Shown here one piece after another: positions 47,134-57,386 of a stretch of 64,000 bases of DNA (positions within the stretch are counted from its first letter, which is position 1; the number at the start of each line of letters is the position of its first letter). Below the pieces are notes generated by a model, which was not told where the DNA came from, did no database searches, and was given only the letters and a program-made list of their open reading frames with translations. The position numbers were made by a program, and so were the translations under genes. This DNA comes from Pseudomonas capsici (lineage in GTDB: Bacteria; Pseudomonadota; Gammaproteobacteria; Pseudomonadales; Pseudomonadaceae), in contig NZ_JAFGZD010000025.1 in NCBI RefSeq assembly GCF_017165765.1, forward strand, positions 1-64,000, read 5' to 3'.

Positions 47134-48948
47134 CACATCCCGATAAAACCGCCATTCAGCCTCCAGTGCATCCGCCAGGTTCTCTGCCTTGCGAAAACCA
47201 TGGCGTTCGTCGGGATAGAAATACGCCTGAGCCGGGATGCCGTTGTCCTGCAAGGCCTTGAGCATGGCGCGTGTCTGCTCCGGGACTACCACGGCATCCA
47301 GCTCTCCCTGAAAGAAAATCACCGGCACGCTGATGTTCTGCGCATGCAGCACGGGCGTTCTTGCCTGATAGCGTTCGATATCCTCCACCGGATCGCCAAT
47401 CAGCCAGTCCAGATAGTCCCCTTCAAACTTGTGAGTCGCCTTGCCCAGGGCTATGGGATCGCTGACGCCATAGAGACTCGCTCCGGCGCGGAATACCTTG
47501 TGGAAGGCCAGGGCGCAGAGTGTCGTATAGCCGCCTGAACTTCCTCCACGGATGAACGCCCGGTCCTTGTCGATCAGGCCTTGCTGTGCCAGATGCTCCA
47601 CGACCGCACAGGCATCTTCCACATCCGCGACACCCCAGTTCAAGTGAAGGCTTTGTCGATAGGCACGGCCATAGCCCGTGCTGCCCCGATAGTTGAGATC
47701 GGCGACGGCGAAACCGCGCTGGGTCCAGTATTGAATGCGCGGGTCCAGCACCGGATAGCAGGCCGAAGTGGGACCTCCATGGATGAATACGACCAGCGGC
47801 GGTTTTTCGGTGCCGTCCATGGCCGGATAGAAATAACCATGCGCCTCGGCACCGCCACTGGCGTAACACAGCGACTGCGGACGGCTGATGCGCTCGGGCG
47901 GCAAGGGGGCCACACCTCCTGCCAATATTTGCGTAGTGCGGTCCTTGCGGGAAATGGCCAGCACGGCAGAAGGGCTGACCGCCGATGCCGCGATGCAATA
48001 GATGAACTGCTCATCAATGGCCAGGCTGCGGAACCGGGTGTAATCGCCGCTGAATGCTTCTACCGAGCCATCTACATGACGCAAACCCAATACGCCAAAG
48101 CCGTCTTGCGACCAACTGGCCAGGTAGCCGCTGTCTACCGGCAACCAGGTGCAACCGCCCAGTTGCCATGGCGCTGGCGAGTGGTCGGCAGCAACGGCAG
48201 GGAAAGGCGCGAAACCTGAAGGGGTTTCACCCCAAGGCTGCCAGAAACCATCGCGGTCCGTCAGGCAGCACAGTCTTCCTTCTGCATCGAAGCGCGGTTG
48301 TTGCAGTGATTCCTGCTCCGGGCCACTGCCCGCCACGCAGCGTGCCGACGACCAGCCACCATTGCTCAGCCGTTCGGCACACATCAACTGTGTGCAGGTC
48401 CAGGGTTGGTGCGGGCGTTGCCATTCAATCCAGGCCAGCCGCTGTCTGTCCGGGCTGAGGATGGGAGATGAATAGAAGTCCGCGCCTTCGGCCAGCAGAT
48501 GACGCTGGCCGTCAGTCAGATCAATCGCCACCAGCCGATGAATGTCGTGTTCTTCCTCTACTGCCAGAATCTGCCCGTCAGCGAAATGCACCGCCCCATA
48601 GCGCCGCTCGCCATGGGTCAACTGCACGGGCGTGCTGCTGTGCAACGCTTGCCGATAGAGCTGTTGGTCGCGTTCATTGACGAAGACCACGGCCTCGTCG
48701 GCAATGCAGAAGGCTCCGCCGCCGTACTCGTACACCCGGCTGCGCACGCTGAAACCCTCGGGCGTCAGACAACGGACTTGGCCTGCAGACCAGTGCCAGA
48801 TCCGGCTGGCCGCATCCTGTGGACGAAACTCGCTCCAGAACAGGCCTGCCGGACTGGCCGCCAGCTCGGCGAAGTCGACGCCGGCTGCTACGGCCTGGGC
48901 GGCGCTGAACAGTTCAGGACTTGGCGATGAGGCGTGAGTTTCGTTCAT
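47122..48948 (-). CDS. pqqH: S9-family serine peptidase of the PQQ cluster (PqqH)
   Basis: A 608-residue peptidase with an N-terminal beta-propeller region (to about 340) and a C-terminal prolyl-oligopeptidase-type alpha/beta hydrolase. The nucleophile motif is [11 protein letters not shown], oxyanion [14 protein letters not shown], the Asp region is [14 protein letters not shown] and the His [11 protein letters not shown]. The ATG at 48948 is preferred; a start 17 codons upstream lacks similarity. It overlaps pqqE by 35 bases, so it is co-transcribed. In other Pseudomonas the equivalent gene, pqqH or pqqM, lies at the same place; it may process PqqA, but this is not established. Confidence 0.88.
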   Translation of the reverse strand: MNETHASSPSPELFSAAQAVAAGVDFAELAASPAGLFWSEFRPQDAASRIWHWSAGQVRCLTPEGFSVRSRVYEYGGGAFCIADEAVVFVNERDQQLYRQALHSSTPVQLTHGERRYGAVHFADGQILAVEEEHDIHRLVAIDLTDGQRHLLAEGADFYSSPILSPDRQRLAWIEWQRPHQPWTCTQLMCAERLSNGGWSSARCVAGSGPEQESLQQPRFDAEGRLCCLTDRDGFWQPWGETPSGFAPFPAVAADHSPAPWQLGGCTWLPVDSGYLASWSQDGFGVLGLRHVDGSVEAFSGDYTRFRSLAIDEQFIYCIAASAVSPSAVLAISRKDRTTQILAGGVAPLPPERISRPQSLCYASGGAEAHGYFYPAMDGTEKPPLVVFIHGGPTSACYPVLDPRIQYWTQRGFAVADLNYRGSTGYGRAYRQSLHLNWGVADVEDACAVVEHLAQQGLIDKDRAFIRGGSSGGYTTLCALAFHKVFRAGASLYGVSDPIALGKATHKFEGDYLDWLIGDPVEDIERYQARTPVLHAQNISVPVIFFQGELDAVVVPEQTRAMLKALQDNGIPAQAYFYPDERHGFRKAENLADALEAEWRFYRDVVRE

Positions 48949-50101
48949 TGCGAAAGGCCAGTTCTTCGATGGTTTGGGTCGCTGTTTCAGCGTCTTCACG
49001 GGCCTGGGTAATCATGCCGTGATGCGGGGATTTACTGCACACCGGATCGGCATTGGCGGCATCGCCGGTCAGCATGAAGGCTTGGCAGCGGCAGCCGCCG
49101 AAATCCTTTTCCTTCTCGTCACAGGAGCGACAAGGCTCTGGCATCCACTCGTAACCCCGGAAACGATTGAAACCGAACGAGTCGTACCAGATGTGCTGCA
49201 TGCTGTGGTCGCGCACGTTGGGAAACTCGACCGGCAATTGCCGCGCGCCATGGCAGGGCAGTGCGGTGCCGTCCGGGGTCACGGTCAGGAACAGGTTGCC
49301 CCAGCCGTTCATGCAGGCCTTGGGACGTTCTTCGTAGTAGTCCGGCGTGACGAAGATCAGCTTGCAGGGGTGCTTTTCGGCCGCCAGTTTTTCCCGGTAC
49401 TGGTTGGTGACGGCTTCTGCACGCACCAGTTGCTCTTTGGTCGGCAGCAGCCCCACACGGTTCAGGTGCGCCCAGCCATAGAACTGACAGGTTGCCAGCT
49501 CCACGAAGTCCGCTTCCAGCGCCAGGCACAGCTCGATGATCCGGTCGATGCGGTCGATGTTATGCTGATGGGTGACGAAGTTCAGCACCATCGGATAGCC
49601 GTGCCTTTTCACGGCACGCGCCATTTCCAGTTTCTGGGCGAAGGCTTTTTTCGAACCGGCGAGCATGTTGTTCACCTGCTCGTCGCTGGCCTGGAAGCTG
49701 ATCTGGATATGGTCCAGACCCGCTTTCTTGAAATCGATGATCTTCTGTTCGGTCAGGCCGATCCCTGAGGTGATCAGGTTGGTGTAGTAACCCAGGCGTC
49801 TGGCTTCGGCGATCAGCACGGCCAGATCCTGACGCACCAGCGGTTCGCCGCCGGAGAAGCCGATCTGGGCCGCGCCCATCTGGCGTGCCTGCTGCATCAC
49901 CGTGAACCACTGCTCGGTGCTCAACTCCTGGCCTTGTCGGGCAAAGTCCAGCGGGTTCGAGCAATACGGGCATTGCAGCGGGCAACGATAGGTCAACTCC
50001 GCCAGCAGCCACAGCGGCAGCCCGACAGGTGGCGTTGGCGGAATGAGTACGTTCTGTCCTGTCTCAGCCAAGGTCGATCCAACTCTTTTCCTGGGCGACA
50101 C
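48914..50101 (-). CDS. pqqE: PqqA peptide cyclase PqqE (radical SAM)
   Basis: A 395-residue radical-SAM/SPASM enzyme that links the Glu and Tyr side chains of PqqA by a carbon-carbon bond. The SAM cluster is CPLQCPYC near residue 40 and the SPASM auxiliary cysteines are in [15 protein letters not shown], and [17 protein letters not shown] near the C-terminus. The start is uncertain: GTG at 50101 gives a 38-base overlap with pqqD; TTG at 50071 gives a shorter protein with an eight-base overlap. Both leave the enzyme intact. Confidence 0.95.
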   Translation of the reverse strand: MSPRKRVGSTLAETGQNVLIPPTPPVGLPLWLLAELTYRCPLQCPYCSNPLDFARQGQELSTEQWFTVMQQARQMGAAQIGFSGGEPLVRQDLAVLIAEARRLGYYTNLITSGIGLTEQKIIDFKKAGLDHIQISFQASDEQVNNMLAGSKKAFAQKLEMARAVKRHGYPMVLNFVTHQHNIDRIDRIIELCLALEADFVELATCQFYGWAHLNRVGLLPTKEQLVRAEAVTNQYREKLAAEKHPCKLIFVTPDYYEERPKACMNGWGNLFLTVTPDGTALPCHGARQLPVEFPNVRDHSMQHIWYDSFGFNRFRGYEWMPEPCRSCDEKEKDFGGCRCQAFMLTGDAANADPVCSKSPHHGMITQAREDAETATQTIEELAFRNERNSRLIAKS

Positions 50102-50339
50102 TCATGAAGTCTTCGACATCGGTGCCCAGTTCGGGAATGTTCGGAAAGCGCTCCTGCAGCGATGCGATGATCTGCGCCACATTGCGTTGCCCGTCTATCA
50201 GAGCGCCAATCAGTCCGGCACTTTCATTCAACTGGATCATGCCTTCGGGATAGAGCAGCACATAACGCTTCTGAGCATCTTCGTACTGGAAGCGATAACC
50301 CTGACGCCAGGTGGGGACTAACTGTCGATCGAATCTCAT
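50064..50339 (-). CDS. pqqD: PQQ peptide chaperone PqqD
   Basis: A 91-residue protein that binds PqqA and presents it to Pqq[22 protein letters not shown] (residues 5-25), [19 protein letters not shown] and [14 protein letters not shown] match the family throughout. The ATG overlaps the pqqC stop codon (ATGA). An upstream start would run 33 residues into pqqC. Confidence 0.95.
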   Translation of the reverse strand: MRFDRQLVPTWRQGYRFQYEDAQKRYVLLYPEGMIQLNESAGLIGALIDGQRNVAQIIASLQERFPNIPELGTDVEDFMSVAQEKSWIDLG

Positions 50340-51088
50340 AGGCTGATTCCCTTGTGCCATACGTTCTTGTTGGTGACGCTGTGGTAAGGCGGGCGGTGCA
50401 ACTCGTACGCCATGCTCATGGCGTCCAGCATGCTCCACAAAATGTCGAGTTTGAACTGCAGAATTTCCAGCATCCGTTGCTGGCCTTCATGGGTAGTGTA
50501 GTAATCCAGTGTAATCGCCAATCCATGTTCCACATCGCGACGAGCCTGGCCAAGACGAGTGCGGAAGTACTCATAGCCTTGCGGGTCGATCCACGGATAA
50601 TGCTGGGGCCAGGTGTCCAGGCGCGACTGGTGGATCTGCGGTGCGAAGAGTTCGGTCAGCGAGCTGCTGGCCGCTTCCTGCCAATTGGCACGGCGGGCGA
50701 AATTCACATAGGCATCCACCGCGAAGCGAACGCCCGGCAGTACCAGCTCCTGGGAGCGCAACTGGTCCGGGTCCAGCCCGACGGCCTGCCCCAGACGCAG
50801 CCAGGCTTCGATACCGCCATCTTCACCGGGGGCGCCATCGTGATCCAGCAGGCGCTGAATCCACTCGCGGCGGATCTCGCGGTCCGGGCAGTTGGCCAGA
50901 ATGGCGGCATCCTTGAGCGGGATATTCACCTGATAGTAGAAGCGGTTGGCGACCCAGCCCTGAATCTGTTCGCGAGTCGCCCGGCCTTCATACATCGCCA
51001 CATGGAACGGATGATGGATATGGTAATAGGCGCCCTTGGCGCGCAGTGCCTGTTCAAATTCGGCGCGGGACAGCGCAGCTTCGCTCAT
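50336..51088 (-). CDS. pqqC: Pyrroloquinoline-quinone synthase PqqC
   Basis: A 250-residue cofactor-free oxidase of the TenA-like helical fold that performs the final ring closure and eight-electron oxidation to [41 protein letters not shown], and [17 protein letters not shown] are conserved active-site blocks with the His, Tyr and Arg residues. It lies eight bases after pqqB. Confidence 0.96.
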   Translation of the reverse strand: MSEAALSRAEFEQALRAKGAYYHIHHPFHVAMYEGRATREQIQGWVANRFYYQVNIPLKDAAILANCPDREIRREWIQRLLDHDGAPGEDGGIEAWLRLGQAVGLDPDQLRSQELVLPGVRFAVDAYVNFARRANWQEAASSSLTELFAPQIHQSRLDTWPQHYPWIDPQGYEYFRTRLGQARRDVEHGLAITLDYYTTHEGQQRMLEILQFKLDILWSMLDAMSMAYELHRPPYHSVTNKNVWHKGISL

Positions 51089-51096
51089 CTTGGCTC

Positions 51097-52008
51097 CTAA
51101 AGTTCGATGCTCATGCCGTCATAAGCCACTTCGACGTTACGGCGAGCCAGCTCGGCGCGCTCCGGGGAATCTTCGTCGAGGATGGGGTTGGTGTTGTTGA
51201 TGTGGATAAGTACCTTGCGCTGTTGTTCGAAACCTTCGAGCACTTGCAGCATGCCGCCCGGGCCGTTCTGGGCAAGATGGCCCATTTCCCGACCGGTGCG
51301 TGTGCCGACGCCGCGGCGCTGCATTTCGTCGTCGTCCCACAGTGTTCCGTCCACCAGCAGACAATCGGCGGCGTGCATTTTTTCCAGCAGCGCCTCATCG
51401 ACCTTGCCCAGGCCGGGTGCGTAGAACAGTTTGCCGCCGGTTCTGAGGTCTTCGACGATCAGGCCGATGTTGTCGCCGGGATGCGGATCGAAGCGGTGCG
51501 GCGAGTAGGGCGGTGCCGCACTGCGCAACGGGAAGGGGGTGAAGCGCAGGTTGGGGCAGGCGGGAATGACGAAACTGCCTTGCAGCTCGATACGGTTCCA
51601 GACCAGACCGCCGTTCCAGTGCTTGAGCATCTCGAACAGCGGGAAGCCAGTGCTCAGGTCTTCGTGGACCATATCCGTACACCAGACCTGATGCGGACAA
51701 CCTTCGCGCAGGCTGAGCAGTCCCGTGGTGTGGTCGATCTGGCTGTCCATCAACACGATGGCACTGATGCCGGTATCGCGCAGTGCTCGTCCCGGTTGCA
51801 TCGGGGCGAAACCTTGCAGTTGTGCCCGGATGTCCGGCGAGGCGTTGCACAGTACCCAGTTGACGCCATCGTCGGAAATTGCGATGGACGATTGGGTGCG
51901 TGCCCTGGCGTTGAGACTGCCATCACGAAAGCCTGCGCAGTTCACACAATTACAGTTCCACTGGGGGAAACCACCGCCGGCAGCGGAACCTAGAATCTGG
52001 ATGTACAT
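51097..52008 (-). CDS. pqqB: PQQ biosynthesis protein PqqB
   Basis: A 303-residue metallo-beta-lactamase-fold protein, reported to act as an iron-dependent hydroxylase that oxidises the Tyr-derived part of the precursor. [21 protein letters not shown] opens the protein (first 20 residues conserved), and [28 protein letters not shown] and [17 protein letters not shown] are family blocks with the metal ligands. It follows pqqA after 96 bases that contain a terminator-like hairpin. Confidence 0.95.
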   Translation of the reverse strand: MYIQILGSAAGGGFPQWNCNCVNCAGFRDGSLNARARTQSSIAISDDGVNWVLCNASPDIRAQLQGFAPMQPGRALRDTGISAIVLMDSQIDHTTGLLSLREGCPHQVWCTDMVHEDLSTGFPLFEMLKHWNGGLVWNRIELQGSFVIPACPNLRFTPFPLRSAAPPYSPHRFDPHPGDNIGLIVEDLRTGGKLFYAPGLGKVDEALLEKMHAADCLLVDGTLWDDDEMQRRGVGTRTGREMGHLAQNGPGGMLQVLEGFEQQRKVLIHINNTNPILDEDSPERAELARRNVEVAYDGMSIEL

Positions 52009-52061
52009 GTCAGCTCCATACCGCGTGATCTGAAACGCTGAAATAAAAATGGTCCGGCCAA

Positions 52062-52091
52062 TAAAAAAAGCCCCGGCGAACCGAGGCTTTG
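52062..52091 (-). terminator. Terminator-like attenuator between pqqA and pqqB
   Basis: On the minus strand AAGCCTCGG and CCGGGGCTT pair (one G-T wobble) across a short loop and are followed by TTTTTTT, about 13 bases after the pqqA stop codon. A full intrinsic terminator inside the operon would give more pqqA than pqqBCDE message, suiting a peptide consumed as substrate. Confidence 0.82.
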
Positions 52092-52104
52092 CACCGCATG
52101 GGTA

Positions 52105-52176
52105 TCAACGGCTTGCGAAGTACATGGTGACTTCAAAGCCGATACGCAGATCAGTGTAAGCAGGTTTGGTCCACAT
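52105..52176 (-). CDS. pqqA: PQQ precursor peptide PqqA
   Basis: A 23-residue ribosomal peptide that begins [13 protein letters not shown] and continues with [10 protein letters not shown]. Glu15 and Tyr19 of the E-x-x-x-Y motif are the two residues joined by PqqE and become PQQ. AGGAG lies seven bases before the ATG. The peptide is too short for normal gene calls, and lies between pqqF and pqqB as in other Pseudomonas. Confidence 0.96.
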   Translation of the reverse strand: MWTKPAYTDLRIGFEVTMYFASR

Positions 52177-52314
52177 GAGAGACTCCTTCAGATGATTGCA
52201 GCGGTTGGTGACTACATCTTAGTGCGTACGCACGCGCATACGTTCAGATGCTTAGGAAGCTATCTTACTTAATTTAACGATCTGGCAGGTCGGGAGTTTC
52301 ATGAAAGATGCCTG
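52177..52314 (-). promoter_or_regulatory. Probable pqqA promoter region
   Basis: 138 bases between pqqF and pqqA. It is AT-rich at 52258-52280 (TATCTTACTTAATTTAACG) and holds the palindrome GTGCGTACGCAC at 52232-52243. A promoter for pqqABCDEH is likely here; exact boxes are not clear. Confidence 0.4.
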
Positions 52315-54603
52315 TCACAACCCGGTGTTGCCGGCCCAGGCCTCGGGAACAGGGCGGTTGGACAGAATGAGCCATCCTGCGCTGGCATCGTTCAGCTGAC
52401 CGGCGGCGGCGAGTAGCGAGTGTTTTTCCAGATGTAACAGTGCTTTCTGCAAGGGCTCCGGACCGTTCGCGTCACGCCCGGCCAGGTGAGCCTGCCACAG
52501 CAATTCTGCCGTCTGTTCATGGAGCATCGTCGCTGTATCGAACTGCCCGGCCAGTGCCTGCCGCAGGCCGTTAAGGTCGGCGTCGTTGATCAGGTTCGGC
52601 AGTTCCCCGAGGAATGTCTCGATGTGCCGGACAATCTGCCCGGAGCTGCATGTGGGCGATTGCACGCCAAGCAGCAGCCCGGTTCGTCCGGCGATTTGCC
52701 TCAGACCGCTGAACACGGCATAGCCCAGTTGCAGTTCGACTCGCAGGCGTTGATAGAAAGGAGCCTGTATCAAATGCGCCAACAGACGCCAGGCCGCTTC
52801 ATCTTCGATGGACAGGCCGGGAGCGCTGCAGAACACCAGCACGGCATCTTCCGGTGAATCCGTTTTCTGTGTCTGCCAGTGCTTGCCGGGTTGTACTGAA
52901 GGCGCACCATCTGACACGTCATCTGCCACTCCAGGCATGTCTTGCAAGGCAGCATTGATGAGCGCCAGGCTGTGCTCGGGCAGACCGACGGCAAGGCTGA
53001 TCCACCGAGAGTTGGCCCAGACCGTCTGAATATCATCGCTGCCGTGTTCCACAGCAGGGTTCAGAAGTCGATCGGGAAGCGCCTTGAGCAATTCCCGGAT
53101 CGGAATCAGCGCAGGCCCGTTCAGCGCCTGCTCATGGCGAGGGTCAGGATGCAGCAACACTTGCCGGGCGTGTTCGACGATGGCGGGCATCGGTTCGTGA
53201 ATGCCCTTCAGTCCGAGCTCCCAATAAGTGCCATAAGCGCTGAAAGACACGGCCACACCGGCTTGCCGTGCCTGTTCGATCAGGTTCTGCAGGCTGCCAT
53301 TTAGCATCCGCCACAGTCGGGGTTGTGCGGCCTGTAACTGCCAGCGCAGAAAGAAAGCGGCTTCAGAACCGTCAGTGCTTTCGGTCGCCAGCAGCGGATT
53401 GGCGGATGGCAGGCACCATTCGACTTGTCCACAGGCCGGGTTATCCACAGGCTGCGCGGTGAGAAGGGTTTCGGGCTTCAGTTGGTCGAGCACTGCGCCC
53501 AGCGCCTGAAGGCCGTCAGCGGAAGCATTGCGGCAAAAATGATGTGCCAGCTCCAAGGCGCCACAGGTTTGCAGACGTCGTTGTTGCAGGCGACGGTATT
53601 CATCGATCAGCCCGGGCCAGTGGATCTTGAAGAAAGCGAGCCAGTCGAAAAACAGCGTGGCCAGGGTGCCGGACGAATCAGGCGCTGCGCCCACGCAGTC
53701 GATATCGAGCAGCAACTGGCCATTGAACTGATACAGCGGCGTTGCCTTGAGCGATTCGGCCAGCTCCCGCTCAACCAGTTCGGCAACCAGCCCGCCAGCC
53801 TGTGGCCCCATCAGCCAGTGACAGAAAAATGCGACAGCCTCTTCGGTATTCGCCGCCAAGCCTTCACAGGCAAAGAGCAGGTGCGTATTGGCTGTTTTGC
53901 GATCTGATTGTTTATCGATCAGGCGCGGTGGCGTTTGCTGTGTGACTTTGCCTGCTGCCCTGAAGCTTGCGCCATGCTCTGTGGCCAGTGCCTTCAATTC
54001 GTCCAGCGATTGCGGACCGCTCAGGCAGAGGGTGATTTGCCCGGCTTGATAGAAGTGCTGATAAAACCCGTGAAGCGCCTGTTGAAAGGCCGGGTTGGGC
54101 ACTGACAGGCTGTAACGATTGCCTGCATGAAAACCCCGTAACGGATGCTGCGGATTGATGGGCTCAAGCAGACAGATCTGCTGGCGGGCCTTGGCATCCT
54201 GAGTCCAGGCGATGAACTCGGCATGCAGCACCTCGCGCTCGCGCAACTGATCGGGCAGTGACATGCGTGGATGCGCGAGCATGTCGCACAGCCGTTCCAG
54301 CCCTTGGGCGAATGCCGAGGGTGGCAGCTCGAAGAAGAAGTCTGTGGTCCGTTCGCGGGTGCTGGCATTGATCTGCCCACCATGGCGCTGCACGAAAGCC
54401 ATGAGGTTCTGGTCGGCCGGGAAGCGCTCGGTGCCCAGGAAAAACAGATGCTCCAGAAAGTGCGCCAGCCCCGGCCACGCCTGGGGAACATCATGGCTGC
54501 CGGCCGCGACCCGAAGCGATGCCGCGCAGCGCCGGAGCCGTGGTGCATGACACAGCACCACGTTCAAGCCATTGGGCAGCACCAGTCGCTGGATATCGGG
54601 CAT
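52315..54603 (-). CDS. pqqF: PQQ-associated M16 zinc metalloprotease PqqF
   Basis: A 762-residue insulinase-type protease with the inverted zinc motif H48-F-L-E51-H52 (in LAHFLEHLFFLG) and the third ligand Glu in the REREVLHAEFIAW segment about 75 residues on. N- and C-terminal halves are the usual non-catalytic repeats. It is thought to trim the cross-linked PqqA. The ATG at 54603 starts MPDIQRLVLPNGLNV; a TTG seven codons upstream is less likely. It is the first gene of the cluster on this strand and probably has a separate promoter. Confidence 0.94.
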   Translation of the reverse strand: MPDIQRLVLPNGLNVVLCHAPRLRRCAASLRVAAGSHDVPQAWPGLAHFLEHLFFLGTERFPADQNLMAFVQRHGGQINASTRERTTDFFFELPPSAFAQGLERLCDMLAHPRMSLPDQLREREVLHAEFIAWTQDAKARQQICLLEPINPQHPLRGFHAGNRYSLSVPNPAFQQALHGFYQHFYQAGQITLCLSGPQSLDELKALATEHGASFRAAGKVTQQTPPRLIDKQSDRKTANTHLLFACEGLAANTEEAVAFFCHWLMGPQAGGLVAELVERELAESLKATPLYQFNGQLLLDIDCVGAAPDSSGTLATLFFDWLAFFKIHWPGLIDEYRRLQQRRLQTCGALELAHHFCRNASADGLQALGAVLDQLKPETLLTAQPVDNPACGQVEWCLPSANPLLATESTDGSEAAFFLRWQLQAAQPRLWRMLNGSLQNLIEQARQAGVAVSFSAYGTYWELGLKGIHEPMPAIVEHARQVLLHPDPRHEQALNGPALIPIRELLKALPDRLLNPAVEHGSDDIQTVWANSRWISLAVGLPEHSLALINAALQDMPGVADDVSDGAPSVQPGKHWQTQKTDSPEDAVLVFCSAPGLSIEDEAAWRLLAHLIQAPFYQRLRVELQLGYAVFSGLRQIAGRTGLLLGVQSPTCSSGQIVRHIETFLGELPNLINDADLNGLRQALAGQFDTATMLHEQTAELLWQAHLAGRDANGPEPLQKALLHLEKHSLLAAAGQLNDASAGWLILSNRPVPEAWAGNTGL

Positions 54604-54648
54604 GACCGTTTCCACGGAAAACAAGTCGTCATGCTAACGGATATGAGA

Positions 54649-54740
54649 GTAGGAGCGAATTCATTCGCGAAGACGGCACTTCTGATTGTAGGAGGCAGCT
54701 TGCTGGCGACTTCTGTTGTCGCCAGCAAGCTGCCTCCTAC
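54649..54740. repeat. REP units with a perfect 23-bp palindrome
   Basis: A half unit GTAGGAGCGAATTCATTCGCGA (first 20 bases from 54649) is followed by two arms of 23 bases, 54688-54710 and 54718-54740, exact reverse complements around the loop TTCTGTT. The arms start GTAGGAGGCAGC. Such perfect pairs are the REPIN form of REP elements mobilised by RAYT transposases; no RAYT gene is in the window. Confidence 0.82.
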
Positions 54741-54799
54741 AGCATTACCAGCGCTGTACCAGAGACACCACAACACTTAACAATGCGAAGTAACCCCTG

Positions 54800-55372
54800 T
54801 CAGCCCGCCAGCAACCAGACACCCGTTGCCGCAGAAGCAGCACCTGCGATCCGCACCAGTGGTGCAGCTGCCTGAGGCAATACGCGCACGACCGCATAGC
54901 CAGCCGCATGCAATGCAGCCGTCGCCGCTACGAAACCGGCCGCGTAAGCCCATGGGCTGGACATGTCTGGCAGTTCAAGACCGTGGGCCACGCCATGGAA
55001 CATGGCAAACACGGCTGTGGCCACGACAGCCAGTGCCAGCGGAGGACGGACAGCCAGCGCAACGGCCAGGCCCAGCGCCAGTACCGAAGCTGCGATGCCG
55101 CTTTCCAGCGCAGGCAGTTCCAGTCCGGCAAAGCCCAGCAGGCCACCGATCAGCATGGTGCCCACGAAGGTGCAAGGCAGTGCCCAGCGTGCGGCACCTT
55201 GCTGTTGTGCGGCCCACAAGCCGACCGCAAGCATGGCCAGCAGGTGATCCAGGCCACCGACCGGATGGCCGAGGCCCGCGATCAGGCCATTATCGCCATG
55301 GCCCGGATGCGCCAGAGCCAATGTCGGGGTAAGCAGCAAGGCGAGGGTGCCGAGGACTTTTTGGTAATTCAT
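54800..55372 (-). CDS. ureJ: HupE/UreJ family nickel permease-like protein
   Basis: A 190-residue membrane protein with a signal-like start (LGTLALLLTPTLALA) and six further hydrophobic segments. HPGHGDNGLIAGLGHPVGGLDHLLAML carries the His/Asp pattern (HPxHG, HPxGGxDHxLA, given here as patterns) of HupE/UreJ proteins, which supply nickel to hydrogenase or urease. It lies immediately after ureG, 26 bases away, so UreJ is the better name. Confidence 0.87.
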   Translation of the reverse strand: MNYQKVLGTLALLLTPTLALAHPGHGDNGLIAGLGHPVGGLDHLLAMLAVGLWAAQQQGAARWALPCTFVGTMLIGGLLGFAGLELPALESGIAASVLALGLAVALAVRPPLALAVVATAVFAMFHGVAHGLELPDMSSPWAYAAGFVAATAALHAAGYAVVRVLPQAAAPLVRIAGAASAATGVWLLAG

Positions 55373-55398
55373 GAACAGGTTTCCTTGGAGGTTTGAAT

Positions 55399-56016
55399 TC
55401 AGGCGTTGATCGTCAGCAGACCCTGGCGCTCGATAATGGCAATGATCTCTTCCAGACCCTGGCCGGTTTTCTGATTGCTGAACACGAACGGTTTGTCGCC
55501 GCGCATCTTCCGGGTATCGCGATCCATCATTTCCAGAGAGGCGCCTACTAATGGTGCCAGGTCGATCTTGTTGATCACCAGCAGGTCGGACTTGCAGATG
55601 CCGGGACCGCCCTTGCGCGGCAGCTTGTCGCCTGCCGACACGTCGATCACATAGATGGTCAGGTCCGACAGCTCCGGGCTGAAGGTTGCGGAAAGATTGT
55701 CGCCACCGGACTCGACAAGGATCAGGTCCAGGCCTTCGAAGCGGCGATTGAGCTGGTCAACGGCTTCGAGGTTGATGGAGGCGTCTTCGCGAATTGCCGT
55801 ATGCGGGCAGCCGCCGGTTTCCACACCAATGATGCGTTCCGGGGCCAGGGCTTCGTTGCGTACCAGAAAGTCGGCATCTTCGCGGGTATAGATGTCGTTG
55901 GTCACGACCGCCAGGTTGTAGCGCTCACGCAAGGCAAGGCACAGAGCCAGAGTCAGTGCGGTCTTGCCGGAACCGACCGGGCCACCGATACCGACGCGCA
56001 GAGGTTGGCTGTTCAT
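55399..56016 (-). CDS. ureG: Urease accessory GTPase UreG
   Basis: A 205-residue SIMIBI-class GTPase that drives nickel insertion into urease. The P-loop is [18 protein letters not shown], the nickel/zinc CPH motif is in [13 protein letters not shown], and the base motif [10 protein letters not shown] is intact. ATG at 56016 has GGAG at good spacing; an ATG four codons upstream overlaps that site. Order ureE-ureF-ureG-ureJ, 17 bases after ureF. The structural genes ureABC are not in this window. Confidence 0.96.
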   Translation of the reverse strand: MNSQPLRVGIGGPVGSGKTALTLALCLALRERYNLAVVTNDIYTREDADFLVRNEALAPERIIGVETGGCPHTAIREDASINLEAVDQLNRRFEGLDLILVESGGDNLSATFSPELSDLTIYVIDVSAGDKLPRKGGPGICKSDLLVINKIDLAPLVGASLEMMDRDTRKMRGDKPFVFSNQKTGQGLEEIIAIIERQGLLTINA

Positions 56017-56033
56017 TGAGTTCTCCATGGGTT

Positions 56034-56708
56034 CTAGGACCGGAACAACCGGCTGTATTGACGTTCATGGGCCATGCTCGCCAGTGACAGGCCGAAGGCG
56101 GCGCTGCCGATCTGTTGGCTGTCTTGAGCAGTGGCGTTGTGTTGGGCCTGCTGCAACAAGGGCAGCAGTTCACTGGTCAGTCGTTGGGCGGCCTGCTGGC
56201 CCAGCGGCAGGGTTTTCATCAGTACCGCCAGCTGGTTCTCCAGCCAGCTCCAAAGCCAGGCTGCGAGCGCGTCCTGAGGGCTGATTTGCCAGGCGCGTGC
56301 GGCCAGCGCCCAGCCCAGGGCCAGATGCGGCTCGCCGGTCTGTTCCAGAAAGCGGCGGGCAGGGCGATCCAGTTCCGGCAGGCCATTGAGCAGCTGTTGC
56401 AGGGAATAACCCATCTGCCGGCTTTCCAGATGCAGCTCGCGGGTTTCCCGGCTGGCACGGTGTTGCTCGCTCAGTTGCAGCAACTGGCCCCAGTCTTCAT
56501 CGACGGCGGCTGTGCAATGGGCGAGCATCAAGGGCGCCTCGAAACGCGCGAGGTTGAGCAGCAACTGATCGCCGATCCAGCGCGCAGCGGTGTGCGGATC
56601 GACGACGATGGATTGCTCAACGGCCATTTCCAGCCCTTGCGAATAGCTGTAGCCGCCAATCGGAAGCTGGGGGCTGGCCAGACGCAGAAGCGCCCAGGCA
56701 CGGTTCAC
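56034..56708 (-). CDS. ureF: Urease accessory protein UreF
   Basis: A 224-residue all-helical protein that acts with UreD/H and UreG in the urease activation complex. [20 protein letters not shown] and DDLFG-like positions are typical, as is the C-terminal [17 protein letters not shown] start at 56708 overlaps the ureE stop (GTGA). Confidence 0.93.
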   Translation of the reverse strand: MNRAWALLRLASPQLPIGGYSYSQGLEMAVEQSIVVDPHTAARWIGDQLLLNLARFEAPLMLAHCTAAVDEDWGQLLQLSEQHRASRETRELHLESRQMGYSLQQLLNGLPELDRPARRFLEQTGEPHLALGWALAARAWQISPQDALAAWLWSWLENQLAVLMKTLPLGQQAAQRLTSELLPLLQQAQHNATAQDSQQIGSAAFGLSLASMAHERQYSRLFRS

Positions 56709-57205
56709 TTGCGTACGCCGAACTGGTGCAGGCGAGGCGCGTAATTGAAGTCTTCCTCGCCGGGCCGGGAATGATGATGACCGCCGCCATAGGCACCGTG
56801 TTCCGGCTGGAAGGGCGCTTCGATGGTTTCGGTGGTCGCTCCCAACTGATCGAGCATGGCCTTGAGCACATAGTCGTCCAGCAGGCGCAGCCAGCCGTCG
56901 CCCACTTGCAGGGCCACATGACGGTTGCCCAGATGATAGGCCGCGCGGGTCAGTTCAAACGTGCTGCGGCAGGTGACATGCAGCAGTTGTTCGGGACGGG
57001 CGCAGACCCGCACGATACGACCATCTTCGGCCTGCAGGAATTCACCGTCATGAAGAGGAGGCTGTCCGCGTTGCAGGAACAGTCCTACATCTTCGTTCTC
57101 GGCACTGAAGCAACGCAGGCGGCTTTTGCTGCGGGCCTCGAAATTCAAATGCAGCTCGGCGGCCCACTCGGTTTGGGGGTCGATTCTTTTATGAATCACC
57201 AGCAT
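56705..57205 (-). CDS. ureE: Urease accessory nickel chaperone UreE
   Basis: A 166-residue nickel metallochaperone. The N-terminal peptide-binding domain holds the RGQPPLHDGEFL block, and the C-terminal metal-binding domain includes YHLGNRHVALQ. The tail has three His in a row (GGGHHHSRPGEED), a shorter His-rich extension than in Klebsiella. It is first in ureEFGJ. Confidence 0.94.
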   Translation of the reverse strand: MLVIHKRIDPQTEWAAELHLNFEARSKSRLRCFSAENEDVGLFLQRGQPPLHDGEFLQAEDGRIVRVCARPEQLLHVTCRSTFELTRAAYHLGNRHVALQVGDGWLRLLDDYVLKAMLDQLGATTETIEAPFQPEHGAYGGGHHHSRPGEEDFNYAPRLHQFGVRK

Positions 57206-57386
57206 CAGAAAGCTTCCAGCTAATTGCGATGCTTCAAATCAGAGCAAGGGGCTTGCCAACAGTACAGGAATCGGGAAAAAGCGGGCGCGATTGGGTGGCT
57301 GAACAGAAAAGCGTCAATTAAACGCCCGATTATGGTGCGGTGATTTGTTTGTGTTTCAGGATGGTGCGAATTTTCTGACGGAAATA

